Assembly (NCBI GenBank): GCA_903970565.1
Contig: CAJCJE010000796.1
Coordinates: 1 to 11,825, forward strand
Direction of reading: 5' to 3'
Source: Candidatus Melainabacteria bacterium
Lineage (GTDB): Bacteria; Actinomycetota; Actinomycetes; Mycobacteriales; Pseudonocardiaceae
Length of the DNA stretch: 11,825 nt
Below, one piece after another: positions 1-7,033 of the stretch. The first letter of the stretch is position 1; each line of letters opens with the position of its first letter. The notes below the pieces were generated by a model. That model did not search any database, had not been told where the DNA came from, and saw only the letters and a list, made by a program, of their open reading frames with translations. Position numbers and translations under genes: made by a program.

Positions 1-26
1 GAACCAGGGAAACGGGGCAGCGGCGA

Positions 27-1922
27 ATGAGGCCAGGAGCGATGAGCATTGGCCGGGGGATGCGGCAGGACCGGTCGGTACTCAAGAAAACGATCACGCC
101 GGGCACCTGGCGGCGGATGTTCGCCTTCGTCTGGCCCTACCGCCGCATCCTGAGCGTGTTCATGGCAATGGTCATCCTGGACGCGGCGATCAGCGTGGTG
201 AACCCGCTGATCTTCCGGGAGATCATCAACCAGGGCATCCTCGGCAAGAACGTGTCGATCGTGCTGGACTGCGCGATCCTGCTGGCGGTGCTCGCGATCG
301 TGGACGCGGCGCTGTCCATCGGCCAGCGCCGGGTGTCGGCCAAGGTCGGCGAGAGCCTGATCTACGACCTGCGGACCAGGGTGTTCGGGCACATCCAGCG
401 GATGCCGCTGGCGTTCTTCACCCGCACCCAGACCGGTGCGCTGATCAGCCGGCTCAACAATGACGTGCTCGGCGCGCAGCAGGCCTTCACCGACACGCTG
501 TCCTCGGTGGTGTCCAACCTGATGACGGTGATCCTGGTGGTCACCACCATGCTGATCCTGTCCTGGCAGATCACCCTGGTGGCGCTGATCATCCTGCCGG
601 TCTTCGTGATCCCGGCCAAGCGGATGGGCAACCGGCTGGCCAAGATCACCCGCGAGTCCTACGAACTCAACGCCAGTATGAACGCGACCATGAGCGAGCG
701 GTTCAACGTCTCCGGCGCGCTGCTGGTGAAGCTGTTCGGCCAGCCGGTGGCGGAACTCGACTCCTTCAGCGACCGGGCCGGCCGGGTCCGCGACATCGGC
801 ATCAAACAGGCCTTCTACGCCCGGCTGTTCTTCGCCGCGCTGATGCTGACCGCGTCACTGGCCACCGCGCTGGTCTACGGCTGGGGCGGCACGCTGGCCA
901 TCGAGGGTGTGCTCAACGTCGGCACGGTCGTCGCCCTGACCTCCTACCTCACCCGGCTCTACGCTCCGCTGATCGGCCTGTCCAACGTGCAGTTGGACGT
1001 GATGACCGCGCTGGTGTCCTTCGACCGCGTCTTCGAGGTGCTCGACCTGAAACCGATGATCGACCAGAAACCCGACGCGCGGCCGATCCGACCCGGTCCG
1101 GCCAAGGTCGAGTTCGACCATGTCGAGTTCAGCTACCCCCGCCCGGAGGAGGTCTCCCTGGCGTCGCTGGAGTCCGTCGCGGTGCTGGATTCGCTGCCCG
1201 ACCAACAGGTCCTGCACGACATCACCTTCACCGCGCAGCCAGGTCAGCTGGTCGCGCTGGTCGGCCCCTCCGGTGCCGGCAAGACGACCATCAGCTACCT
1301 GGTGGCCCGGCTCTACGACCCGCGCGGCGGCGCGATCCGGATCAACGACACCGACCTGCGCGACGCCACGACCGCCTCGCTCACCTCGACCGTCGGCATG
1401 GTCACCCAGGACGCGCACCTGTTCCACGACACCATCCGCGCGAACCTGGCCTACGCCAAACCGGACGCGACCGACGAGCAGATCATCGAGGCACTGCACG
1501 GCGCGCAGATCCTCTCGCTGATCGAATCCCTGCCGCAGGGCCTGGACACCGTGGTCGGCGATCGTGGCTACCGGCTCTCCGGCGGCGAGAAACAGCGCCT
1601 GGCCATTGCCCGGCTGCTGCTCAAGGCACCGTCGGTGGTGGTGCTCGACGAGGCGACCGCGCACCTGGACTCCGAGTCCGAGGCCGCCGTCCAACAGGCG
1701 CTGGCCACCGCGCTGCGCGGCCGAACCAGCCTGGTCATCGCGCACCGGTTGTCCACCGTCCGCACCGCCGACGTCATCCTGGTGATCAACAACGGTCGGA
1801 TCGTCGAACACGGCACCCACCAGGAACTGCTCGCCGGCAACCGGCTCTACGCCGACCTGTACCGAACCCAGTTCCAGGGCCAGGCGGGCGCGGCCGAGGC
1901 CGAGCCGGTGCCCAGTCCCTGA
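27..1922 (+). CDS. ABC exporter half-transporter (permease fused to ATPase)
   Basis: A type IV (MsbA/ABCB-like) exporter half-molecule that should dimerise and use ATP to move an unidentified substrate out across the cytoplasmic membrane. The N-terminal ~330 residues hold six hydrophobic segments, including a helix near 41-60 and a long pair near 160-195. The ATPase domain carries Walker A (GPSGAGKTT, Lys419), a Q-loop in VTQDAHLF, the signature LSGGEKQR from residue 517, Walker B ending in Asp541 followed by catalytic Glu542, and the switch His573 in IAHRLS. All catalytic residues are intact. About 20 residues, including EEVSLASLESVAVLD, are inserted between the FSYP strand and VLHDITF; from memory this occurs in an actinobacterial subgroup. 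The start is uncertain: ATG 27, 42 and 60 are in frame, and an AGGAG at 35-39 is too close to 42. The gene converges on the Lrp-type regulator. The substrate cannot be inferred. Confidence 0.93.
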   Translation: MRPGAMSIGRGMRQDRSVLKKTITPGTWRRMFAFVWPYRRILSVFMAMVILDAAISVVNPLIFREIINQGILGKNVSIVLDCAILLAVLAIVDAALSIGQRRVSAKVGESLIYDLRTRVFGHIQRMPLAFFTRTQTGALISRLNNDVLGAQQAFTDTLSSVVSNLMTVILVVTTMLILSWQITLVALIILPVFVIPAKRMGNRLAKITRESYELNASMNATMSERFNVSGALLVKLFGQPVAELDSFSDRAGRVRDIGIKQAFYARLFFAALMLTASLATALVYGWGGTLAIEGVLNVGTVVALTSYLTRLYAPLIGLSNVQLDVMTALVSFDRVFEVLDLKPMIDQKPDARPIRPGPAKVEFDHVEFSYPRPEEVSLASLESVAVLDSLPDQQVLHDITFTAQPGQLVALVGPSGAGKTTISYLVARLYDPRGGAIRINDTDLRDATTASLTSTVGMVTQDAHLFHDTIRANLAYAKPDATDEQIIEALHGAQILSLIESLPQGLDTVVGDRGYRLSGGEKQRLAIARLLLKAPSVVVLDEATAHLDSESEAAVQQALATALRGRTSLVIAHRLSTVRTADVILVINNGRIVEHGTHQELLAGNRLYADLYRTQFQGQAGAAEAEPVPSP

Positions 1923-1946
1923 GCCAGCCCCTGAGCCCAGCCCCCT

Positions 1947-1976
1947 CTGACGGCCGTCCACAACAGACGGTGTCAG
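1947..1976. terminator. Hairpin between the convergent ABC and Lrp genes
   Basis: CTGAC (1947-1951) and CCGTC (1954-1958) pair with GACGG (1966-1970) and GTCAG (1972-1976). The result is a ten-pair stem with a small internal bulge and a 7-nt loop. The 3' arm includes the regulator's stop codon. There is no U-tract, which is common for actinobacterial hairpins, so a two-way terminator role is inferred from position. Confidence 0.5.
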
Positions 1977-3022
1977 GCGCTGATGCCGGTGGCGATGCTC
2001 TTGACGGTGCGGATCACCGGCGCGCTCTCCACCCGCTGGATGCCGGGCAGCCGGGCCACCTTCTCGGTCAGGTAGGCATACAGCGCGGCGACGTCGGAGC
2101 ACACCACGTTGCCGGCGAGGTTGGTCTGGCCGGTGACGGCGGCGGCGAAGGCGACCTCGACGTGCTCGGCCATCGCCGTGCCGGCGGCCACCAGGTCGGC
2201 CGGCGCGACGGTCAGCCACAGCATGGCGTGGGTGTCCAGATCCAGGATTCGCCGGTCGAAATCGAGGTCGAGGTAGAGCACGGCGCTGTCCAGCAGTTCG
2301 GCCAGCCGGCGGCGCACCGTCGACTGCGACCACCCGGTCGCCGCGGCCAACTCGGCGTGGCCGGCCCGGCCGTCCCCGCGCAGCACCGCGAGCAACTGGT
2401 GGTCGGCCTCGGTCAGTGGGCCGGGGTCGACCTCGGCCGCGCGTTCCCTGGCCAGCCGCGCGATCTGGTCCTGGCTGAGGTGGTCGCGTTTGTTGATCGG
2501 ACCGGTCGGGCCGCCGAAGAAGCGGTGCAGGATGCACTGCGCGGTCACCCCCTGCACGCGCGGGGTGCTCGGCAGGTTCTGCAACAGCAGGGCATTGGCG
2601 CCCTCACCAGGACCTGACCTGGTCACGCAGACGATCTCGGTGCCGCCCGAGGTCAGGCTCACCCAGGTGGTGTCCTCCCGGCGGGCTAGCGCCTCGGCGA
2701 CCGGCGTCGCCACGTCCGGCGCGCACTGCACCCGCACGAACCAGGAGATCTCGCCGAGCACGGCCGGATCGGTCATCCCCAGCACCCGCAGCGCGCCGGA
2801 GGAGCGCAGCCTGCTGTAGCGGCGCGCGATGGTCTGGTCGGATACTCCCAGCACCTCGGCGATCCGGCTGAACGGCGCGCGGCCGTCGAGCTGGAGGGCC
2901 TGCAACAGCTGGCGGTCAAGCTCGTCGAACGACTGCGCGGGCGCCGGATGAGGAACCGTGAAGGTGTGGGATTTCACCACCGAATCGTATGCCAGGTCGA
3001 AAAAGCTGGGCTCGATCGCCAC
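1973..3022 (-). CDS. Double-module Lrp/AsnC family transcriptional regulator
   Basis: A DNA-binding regulator made of two Lrp/AsnC units in tandem. The first winged-helix segment starts near FDELDRQLLQALQLDGR and runs through SDQTIARRYSRLRSSG (about residues 31-80). A first ligand-binding (RAM-like) region follows around SWFVRVQC. A second HTH starts near LTEADHQLLAVLRGDGR and contains WSQSTVRRRLAEL, followed by a second C-terminal RAM-like region. At ~349 residues it is about twice the size of classic Lrp (~150-165), which fits a tandem-duplicated subclass seen in actinomycetes. The longest reading starts at GTG 3022 without a visible ribosome binding site. GTG 2977 (VKSHTF) is an alternative, placed exactly as a leaderless start behind a TACGAT element. 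Target and effector are unknown; the divergent small membrane protein is the nearest candidate target. Confidence 0.9.
   Translation of the reverse strand: MAIEPSFFDLAYDSVVKSHTFTVPHPAPAQSFDELDRQLLQALQLDGRAPFSRIAEVLGVSDQTIARRYSRLRSSGALRVLGMTDPAVLGEISWFVRVQCAPDVATPVAEALARREDTTWVSLTSGGTEIVCVTRSGPGEGANALLLQNLPSTPRVQGVTAQCILHRFFGGPTGPINKRDHLSQDQIARLARERAAEVDPGPLTEADHQLLAVLRGDGRAGHAELAAATGWSQSTVRRRLAELLDSAVLYLDLDFDRRILDLDTHAMLWLTVAPADLVAAGTAMAEHVEVAFAAAVTGQTNLAGNVVCSDVAALYAYLTEKVARLPGIQRVESAPVIRTVKSIATGISA
2984..2989 (-). promoter_or_regulatory. Possible -10 element giving a leaderless Lrp-type mRNA
   Basis: TACGAT read on the minus strand (2989 to 2984) fits TANNNT. Seven bases downstream of its last base is GTG 2977, in frame with the regulator. 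That is the expected distance to +1, so the transcript could begin on the start codon. No convincing -35 was found, and the element lies inside the longer reading of the gene. Confidence 0.35.
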
Positions 3023-3155
3023 ACGCGGTGATTCTGGTCAGTAGGGTGGATCAGGCGTCGAGAAGTGACGATTCGGGTGGACGGGCTGGTTATCGGGATG
3101 GCCGGGGCAGGAGCAAGCTGTAGTTGACGTGCTCGCCGGTGAGGAGATGCTGATC

Positions 3156-3356
3156 GTGAAGAACTGGATGCTCGTGATCGTCGGAGTGGTGTTGTTACTG
3201 GTCGGCCTCGTCTGGACCTTGCAGGGACTGGACGTCATCAAGGGCAGCGCCATGAGCGGCGCGAAGCTGTGGCTGGCCATTGGCGTGCTGCTCGGCATCG
3301 GCGGCCTGTTCGCGATCAACAGCGGCGTCCGTCGGCTGCGCACCAGCAGTCGCTGA
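3156..3356 (+). CDS. Small two-helix membrane protein
   Basis: A 66-residue protein starting KNWMLVIVG after the initiator. It has two predicted membrane helices (about residues 4-24 and 36-56), a short connecting loop with WTLQGLDVIKGSAMSG, and a basic tail (RRLRTSSR). The WTLQGL...GS.MSG pattern resembles small conserved actinobacterial membrane proteins of unknown function. GTG 3156 was chosen because GAGGAG at 3141-3146 sits 9 nt upstream. ATG 3147 directly abuts that site and GTG 3129 lies before it; both are in frame but less likely. It is transcribed away from the Lrp-type regulator. No function is assigned. Confidence 0.75.
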   Translation: MKNWMLVIVGVVLLLVGLVWTLQGLDVIKGSAMSGAKLWLAIGVLLGIGGLFAINSGVRRLRTSSR

Positions 3357-3419
3357 ACCGAACGCTGCCAAGGGTTTCCGCCCCGCGCGGGTCCGGGCTG
3401 ACAGATAGCCCCTGGGCAA

Positions 3420-3437
3420 TCTGACCACAAGGTCAGA
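3420..3437. terminator. 7-bp hairpin downstream of the small membrane protein
   Basis: TCTGACC (3420-3426) and GGTCAGA (3431-3437) are perfect inverted repeats around the 4-nt loop ACAA, 64 nt after the stop codon at 3356. It could terminate that transcript or be a small operator. No U-tract follows. Confidence 0.35.
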
Positions 3438-3502
3438 GCGAGAGGCGGGAATGGGGAAACCAACCGACTCGCGCACAGTAGAAGCGCTCCGAGCCGTGGT
3501 AA

Positions 3503-3616
3503 GCGATCACTGACTTGGCAACAGGCGCCGATGCCGGATGGGACTTCGTCCAGGACCAAGTGGAGTTCTGGCCGTGCAACGGCGGCGCCAACCAGCAGTG
3601 GGCGGTGGCTTCGTAA
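3503..3616 (+). pseudogene. C-terminal remnant of a ricin-B-type (CBM13) lectin gene
   Basis: Read in the frame of GAT 3530, this segment gives ...DQVEFWPCNGGANQQWAVAS and then TAA at 3614-3616. VxxWxCNGGANQQW is the hallmark last QxW repeat of the ricin-type beta-trefoil, commonly found at the C-terminus of secreted actinobacterial glycoside hydrolases. The frame is closed upstream by TAA at 3500-3502, and no start, signal peptide or earlier QxW repeat is visible. It is therefore read as the 3' end of a gene whose body has been lost. A strong hairpin begins 10 bp after the stop, where the original terminator should lie. The motif is seen directly; decay is inferred, and a chance match is less likely but possible. 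Confidence 0.6.
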
Positions 3617-3626
3617 CGATCGGGCG

Positions 3627-3676
3627 GGCCTGCCTCGGCCCGGGCCGGCCCGGTGCGGACCGGACCGAGGCAGGCC
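3627..3676. terminator. Strong GC-rich hairpin after the lectin remnant
   Basis: GGCCTGCCTCGG (3627-3638) pairs perfectly with CCGAGGCAGGCC (3665-3676). The loop contains its own 14-bp palindrome, CCGGGCCGGCCCGG (3640-3653), so the element can fold in two ways. It lies 10 bp past the lectin stop and 91 bp before recD2, so it probably insulates recD2 from upstream transcription. Confidence 0.6.
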
Positions 3677-3691
3677 GGTCGGTGCTGGCGA

Positions 3692-3697
3692 TAGGCT
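3692..3697 (+). promoter_or_regulatory. Possible -10 element for recD2
   Basis: TAGGCT fits TANNNT and lies just after the GC-rich hairpin, about 70 bp before the recD2 start. No matching -35 is visible at 16-19 bp. Confidence 0.25.
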
Positions 3698-3767
3698 CAG
3701 GCACACTGTTGGATCGGCGGTGCCGGTTTTCCGCGCGCCGACCTCGACCCTGGAGTTGTGCCGCGCC

Positions 3768-5978
3768 ATGAGCGAACCGTTCCGTGCCGCAGTGCTGGAT
3801 GCCGTGCTGGAACGGATCACCTTCGCCAACGAGGAGACCGGTTACACCGTCGCCAGGGTCGACACCGGGCGTGGCGGGGAGTTGCTGACCGTGGTCGGGG
3901 CGCTGTTGGGGGCGCAGCCGGGTGAGTCGCTGCGAATGCGCGGCCGGTGGGGTTCACATCCGCAGTACGGCAAGCAGTTCCACGTCGATGACTACACCAC
4001 CGTGCTGCCCGCGACCGTCCAGGGCATCCGCCGCTACCTGGGCTCCGGCCTGATCAAGGGCATCGGCCCGGTACTGGCCGACCGCATCGTCGAGTACTTC
4101 GGCGTCGACGCGCTGGAGGTGATCGAGAACGAGCCGAAGCGGTTGATCGAGGTGCCGAAACTCGGCCCGAAGCGCACCAAACTGATCGCCGACGCCTGGG
4201 AGGAGCAGAAGGCGATCAAGGAGGTGATGGTCTTCCTCCAGGGCGTCGGGGTGTCCACCTCGCTCGCGGTGCGGATCTACAAGCACTACAACGACAAGTC
4301 CATCGACGTGGTGCGCACCGAGCCCTACCGGCTGGCCTCCGATGTCTGGGGCATCGGTTTCCGCACCGCCGACACCATCGCCAAGGCGGTCGGCATCCCG
4401 CACGACAGCCCGCAGCGGGTCAAGGCCGGGCTCCAGTTCACCCTCTCCGAGGCGACCGGCAACGGCAACTGCTACCTGCCCGAGCACGAACTGATCGCCA
4501 ACTCGGTCAAGATCCTCCAGGTCGACACCGGTCTGATCATCGACTGCCTCGCCGAACTCGTCACCGAGGAGGGCGTGGTCCGCGAGGAACTGCCGGACGA
4601 ACTTCTCGGCGAGAAGATCGCCGCGATCTACCTGGTGCCGATGCACCGCGCGGAGATCTCGCTGGCCAACCAGCTGCTGCGGCTGCTGCACGCGGACGCC
4701 GACCGGCTCTCGGCCTTCGCCGACGTCGACTGGGACCGGGCGCTGGCCTGGTTACGCGGCAAGACCGGCGCCGCCCTCGCTCCGGCCCAGGAACAGGCGG
4801 TGAAACTGGCGCTGACCAAGAAGGTCGCGGTCCTCACCGGCGGCCCCGGCTGCGGCAAGAGCTTCGCGGTCCGCTCGATCGTCACGCTGGCCATCGCCAA
4901 GGGCGCCAGGGTGGTGCTGGCCGCGCCGACCGGCCGGGCCGCGAAACGGCTCACCGAGCTGACCGGGCAGGACGCCGCGACCGTGCACCGGCTGCTGGAA
5001 CTGCGGCCCGGCGGTGACGCCGCCTACGACCGGGACCGGCCGCTCAACGCCGATCTGGTCGTCGTCGACGAGTCCTCGATGCTGGATCTGTTGCTGGCCA
5101 ACAAACTCGCCAAGGCGGTCGCGCTCGGTGCGCATCTGCTGCTGGTCGGCGATGCCGACCAGTTGCCCTCGGTCGGTGCCGGCGAGGTCCTGCGCGACAT
5201 CCTCGCCGACGGCTCGCCGGTGCCCAGCGTGCGGCTGACCGAGATCTTCCGACAGGCCCAGGAGTCCGGGGTGGTCACCAACGCGCACCGGATCAACTCC
5301 GGCGAGCAGCCGCTCACCAAGGGGCTGACCGACTTCTTCCTGTTCGCCGTCGACGAGGCCGAGCCGACCGCCGAACTCACCGTCGACGTGGTGGCCAACC
5401 GGATTCCGGCCCGTTTCGGCCTCAACCCGCGCCGCGACGTGCAGGTCCTCGCGCCGATGCACCGTGGGCCGGCCGGCGCCGGCGCCCTCAACAGCCTGCT
5501 CCAGGAGGCACTGACGCCCTCCCGGCCCGACCTGCCCGAGCGGCGCTTCGGCGGGCGGGTGTTCCGGATCGGCGACAAGGTCACCCAGATCCGCAACAAC
5601 TACGACAAGGGCGCCAACGGGGTCTTCAACGGCACGCTGGGCATCGTCACCGCGCTGGACCTCGACGAGCAGCGGCTGACCGTGCACACCGACGAGGACG
5701 AGGACATCGACTACGAGTTCAGCGAACTCGACGAACTCACCCATGCCTACGCGGTGACCATCCACCGTTCCCAGGGCAGCGAGTACCCGGCCGTGGTCAT
5801 CCCGATCACCACCAGCGCCTGGATGATGTTGCAGCGCAACCTGCTCTACACCGCGGTGACCAGGGCCAAGAAGCTCGTGGTGCTGGTCGGTTCGCGCCGG
5901 GCCATCGGCCAGGCCGTCCGCACGGTCAGCACCGGCCGCCGGCACACCGCCCTGGACCACCGGCTCGGCGCGGCCTGA
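3768..5978 (+). CDS. recD2: RecD2-type 5'-3' DNA helicase (RecD/TraA family)
   Basis: A superfamily 1B helicase acting outside RecBCD, expected to unwind DNA 5'-to-3' in repair and fork maintenance in the cytoplasm. The 736-residue product matches RecD2 length. The N-terminal part has the family's OB-like start (ITFANEETGYTVARV) and helix-hairpin-helix repeats (IKGIGPVLADRI, VPKLGPKRTKLI, DVWGIGFRTADTI). The motor follows with Walker A GGPGCGKS (Lys364), Walker B VVVDESSM (Asp434-Glu435), GDADQLPSVGAGEVL, an IFRQ segment, and the C-terminal motifs TIHRSQGSEYPAVVIP and LLYTAVTRAKKLVVLVGS. All helicase motifs appear intact. ATG 3768 was chosen because similarity begins at once (SEPFRAAVLDAVLERITF); TGGAG at 3751-3755 is 12 nt upstream, a little far. 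No recB or recC is nearby, which fits RecD2. It converges on the methyltransferase gene. Confidence 0.95.
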   Translation: MSEPFRAAVLDAVLERITFANEETGYTVARVDTGRGGELLTVVGALLGAQPGESLRMRGRWGSHPQYGKQFHVDDYTTVLPATVQGIRRYLGSGLIKGIGPVLADRIVEYFGVDALEVIENEPKRLIEVPKLGPKRTKLIADAWEEQKAIKEVMVFLQGVGVSTSLAVRIYKHYNDKSIDVVRTEPYRLASDVWGIGFRTADTIAKAVGIPHDSPQRVKAGLQFTLSEATGNGNCYLPEHELIANSVKILQVDTGLIIDCLAELVTEEGVVREELPDELLGEKIAAIYLVPMHRAEISLANQLLRLLHADADRLSAFADVDWDRALAWLRGKTGAALAPAQEQAVKLALTKKVAVLTGGPGCGKSFAVRSIVTLAIAKGARVVLAAPTGRAAKRLTELTGQDAATVHRLLELRPGGDAAYDRDRPLNADLVVVDESSMLDLLLANKLAKAVALGAHLLLVGDADQLPSVGAGEVLRDILADGSPVPSVRLTEIFRQAQESGVVTNAHRINSGEQPLTKGLTDFFLFAVDEAEPTAELTVDVVANRIPARFGLNPRRDVQVLAPMHRGPAGAGALNSLLQEALTPSRPDLPERRFGGRVFRIGDKVTQIRNNYDKGANGVFNGTLGIVTALDLDEQRLTVHTDEDEDIDYEFSELDELTHAYAVTIHRSQGSEYPAVVIPITTSAWMMLQRNLLYTAVTRAKKLVVLVGSRRAIGQAVRTVSTGRRHTALDHRLGAA

Positions 5979-6010
5979 CCGCGCACCAGCGGCCTCTGAC
6001 CGCGCACCAG
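5975..6010. repeat. 15-bp tandem repeat at the recD2 3' end
   Basis: CTGACCGCGCACCAG occurs at 5975-5989 and again at 5996-6010, a 21-bp period. The first copy contains the recD2 TGA; the second ends 5 bp before the convergent methyltransferase stop. GTCAGG at 6015-6020 can pair with CCTGAC at 5974-5979, but the stem is weak. It probably arose by a small local duplication. Confidence 0.6.
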
Positions 6011-6015
6011 ACCCG

Positions 6016-6852
6016 TCAGGGCAGGCGGCCGACAGCGGCGAAGGCGTTCGCGTCGGCCGGATCGGACAGCCAGGACGGACTGTGGTCGGATCGCCAGTTC
6101 GGCGTCCACACCAGACCCGGTTCGACCAGGGTGTACCCGGCCAGCAGCGGCCGGATCTCCGCCTCGGTGCGCCACCGCACCGGAGTCGGCGTCCGGCTCA
6201 TCACGTCGTAGGCGTGCGCCAGTTGCTCGTCGGTGACGCCGAGCGGGGAGATGTGCGAGATGGCCAGATAGCTGCCCGGCGCGCAGGCTGATCGGTAGCC
6301 GGCGACCACCTCGACCACCTCGGTGTCGTCGGTGACGAACGGCAGGATCGCGACCGCGAGCACGGCGACCGGCCGGCCGAGGTCCAGCAGCTCGGCGACG
6401 CCGGGTTGCGCCAGCACCGTCGCCGGCTCCCGGATGTCCGCCTGGGTGATGCTGACATTGTCGAAGTCAGCGAGCAGTCGCCGGGCGTGGGCCACCGCGA
6501 CCGGTTCGACGTCGACGTAGGCGACCCTGGCCGCCGGATTGAGCTGGTGGGCGACCTCGTGCACGTTGCCCACGGTCGGGATGCCGGAGCCGAGGTCCAG
6601 GAACTGATCGATGCCCTGCTCGGTCAGGTAGCGCACCGCTCGGCCGAGGAAGGCGCGGTTGGCCTGTGCGTAGGGGCGCGCCCACGGGCCCGTCTTCAGC
6701 AGTTCCTCGGCGGCGGCCCGATCCACGGCCAGGTTGGTGTTGCCGTCGAGGTAGTAGTCATACATCCGCGCGGCGTTCGGTCGATCGACGTCGACCCGAG
6801 AGACATCCGCCAGCCAGGCGGCGCGATCCTCGGACGATTGCCGCTGAGTCAT
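6016..6852 (-). CDS. DUF574-type SAM-dependent methyltransferase
   Basis: A 278-residue protein of the actinobacterial S-adenosylmethionine methyltransferase family PF04672 (DUF574); acceptor unknown. Family hallmarks are RMYDYYLDGNTNLAVDR near the N-terminus, ANRAFLGRAVRYL, the SAM-binding motif FLDLGSGIPT (Asp86, Gly88, Gly90), the acidic end of strand 2 in YVDVEPVAVAHAR, and QADIREP. Length matches the family. ATG 6852 was chosen because AGGGAG (6863-6858) lies 5 nt upstream. The open frame to 6990 adds 46 residues without family similarity. Such genes are abundant in actinomycetes, often near HTH/DUF397 pairs or secondary-metabolite genes; no such partner is visible here. It is divergent from the cell-wall hydrolase. 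Confidence 0.9.
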   Translation of the reverse strand: MTQRQSSEDRAAWLADVSRVDVDRPNAARMYDYYLDGNTNLAVDRAAAEELLKTGPWARPYAQANRAFLGRAVRYLTEQGIDQFLDLGSGIPTVGNVHEVAHQLNPAARVAYVDVEPVAVAHARRLLADFDNVSITQADIREPATVLAQPGVAELLDLGRPVAVLAVAILPFVTDDTEVVEVVAGYRSACAPGSYLAISHISPLGVTDEQLAHAYDVMSRTPTPVRWRTEAEIRPLLAGYTLVEPGLVWTPNWRSDHSPSWLSDPADANAFAAVGRLP

Positions 6853-6857
6853 CCATA

Positions 6858-6863
6858 CTCCCT
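6858..6863 (-). promoter_or_regulatory. RBS fixing the methyltransferase start
   Basis: AGGGAG on the minus strand, 5 nt before ATG 6852. It decides against the longer reading from 6990. Confidence 0.7.
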
Positions 6864-6971
6864 GCGAATCCTCGTACTCCAGCAACTGGCGCACGGATCG
6901 GGTGATTTCTCGCCAGGTAACCGGGTCAACACGTGAGGTATTGACGTCGATGTCGGTGCGGGCCACAGTGA

Positions 6972-6994
6972 ACCACGATCCACGGACCACGATC
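6972..6994. repeat. 9-bp direct repeat in a divergent promoter region
   Basis: ACCACGATC occurs at 6972-6980 and 6986-6994 with a 14-bp period, between the divergent methyltransferase and hydrolase starts. It could be a regulator half-site pair; nothing else supports that. Confidence 0.35.
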
Positions 6995-7018
6995 TGCCCG
7001 CTTCACCCGGTGAGCGTA

Positions 7019-7024
7019 GAGGAG
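7019..7024 (+). promoter_or_regulatory. RBS for the secreted cell-wall hydrolase
   Basis: GAGGAG lies 9 nt before ATG 7034 and fixes that start. The upstream extension to 6902 has no such site and would bury the signal peptide. Confidence 0.7.
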
Positions 7025-7033
7025 ACGGCGTCG

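Larger units (their letters stand above)
3357..3767. other. 411-bp gap: two hairpins, lectin remnant, recD2 leader
   Basis: Between the small membrane protein and recD2 no intact gene is visible. The stretch contains a short hairpin at 3420-3437, a decayed lectin C-terminus at 3503-3616, a strong GC-rich hairpin at 3627-3676 and a possible -10 for recD2 at 3692-3697. The open frame that extends recD2 back to 3531 runs through the lectin remnant and hairpin in a different frame and does not look coding. Confidence 0.6.

Noticed and set aside
855..2537. 560-codon minus-strand frame opposite the ABC gene
   Set aside because: It is low-complexity and Arg/Gly-rich with no domain, and spans two clearly real genes.
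3124..3152. TTGACG at 3124-3129 as a -35 for the small membrane protein
   Set aside because: The 17-bp spaced hexamer ATGCTG at 3147 is a poor -10 and lies at the ribosome binding site.
3531..3767. N-terminal extension of RecD2
   Set aside because: It runs through the lectin remnant and the large hairpin in an unrelated frame; RecD2 similarity begins just after ATG 3768.
6853..6990. N-terminal extension of the methyltransferase
   Set aside because: The 46 extra residues have no DUF574 similarity and ATG 6852 has a good ribosome binding site.
6902..7033. N-terminal extension of the cell-wall hydrolase
   Set aside because: It would place 44 residues before a clear signal peptide, while GAGGAG sits 9 nt before ATG 7034.
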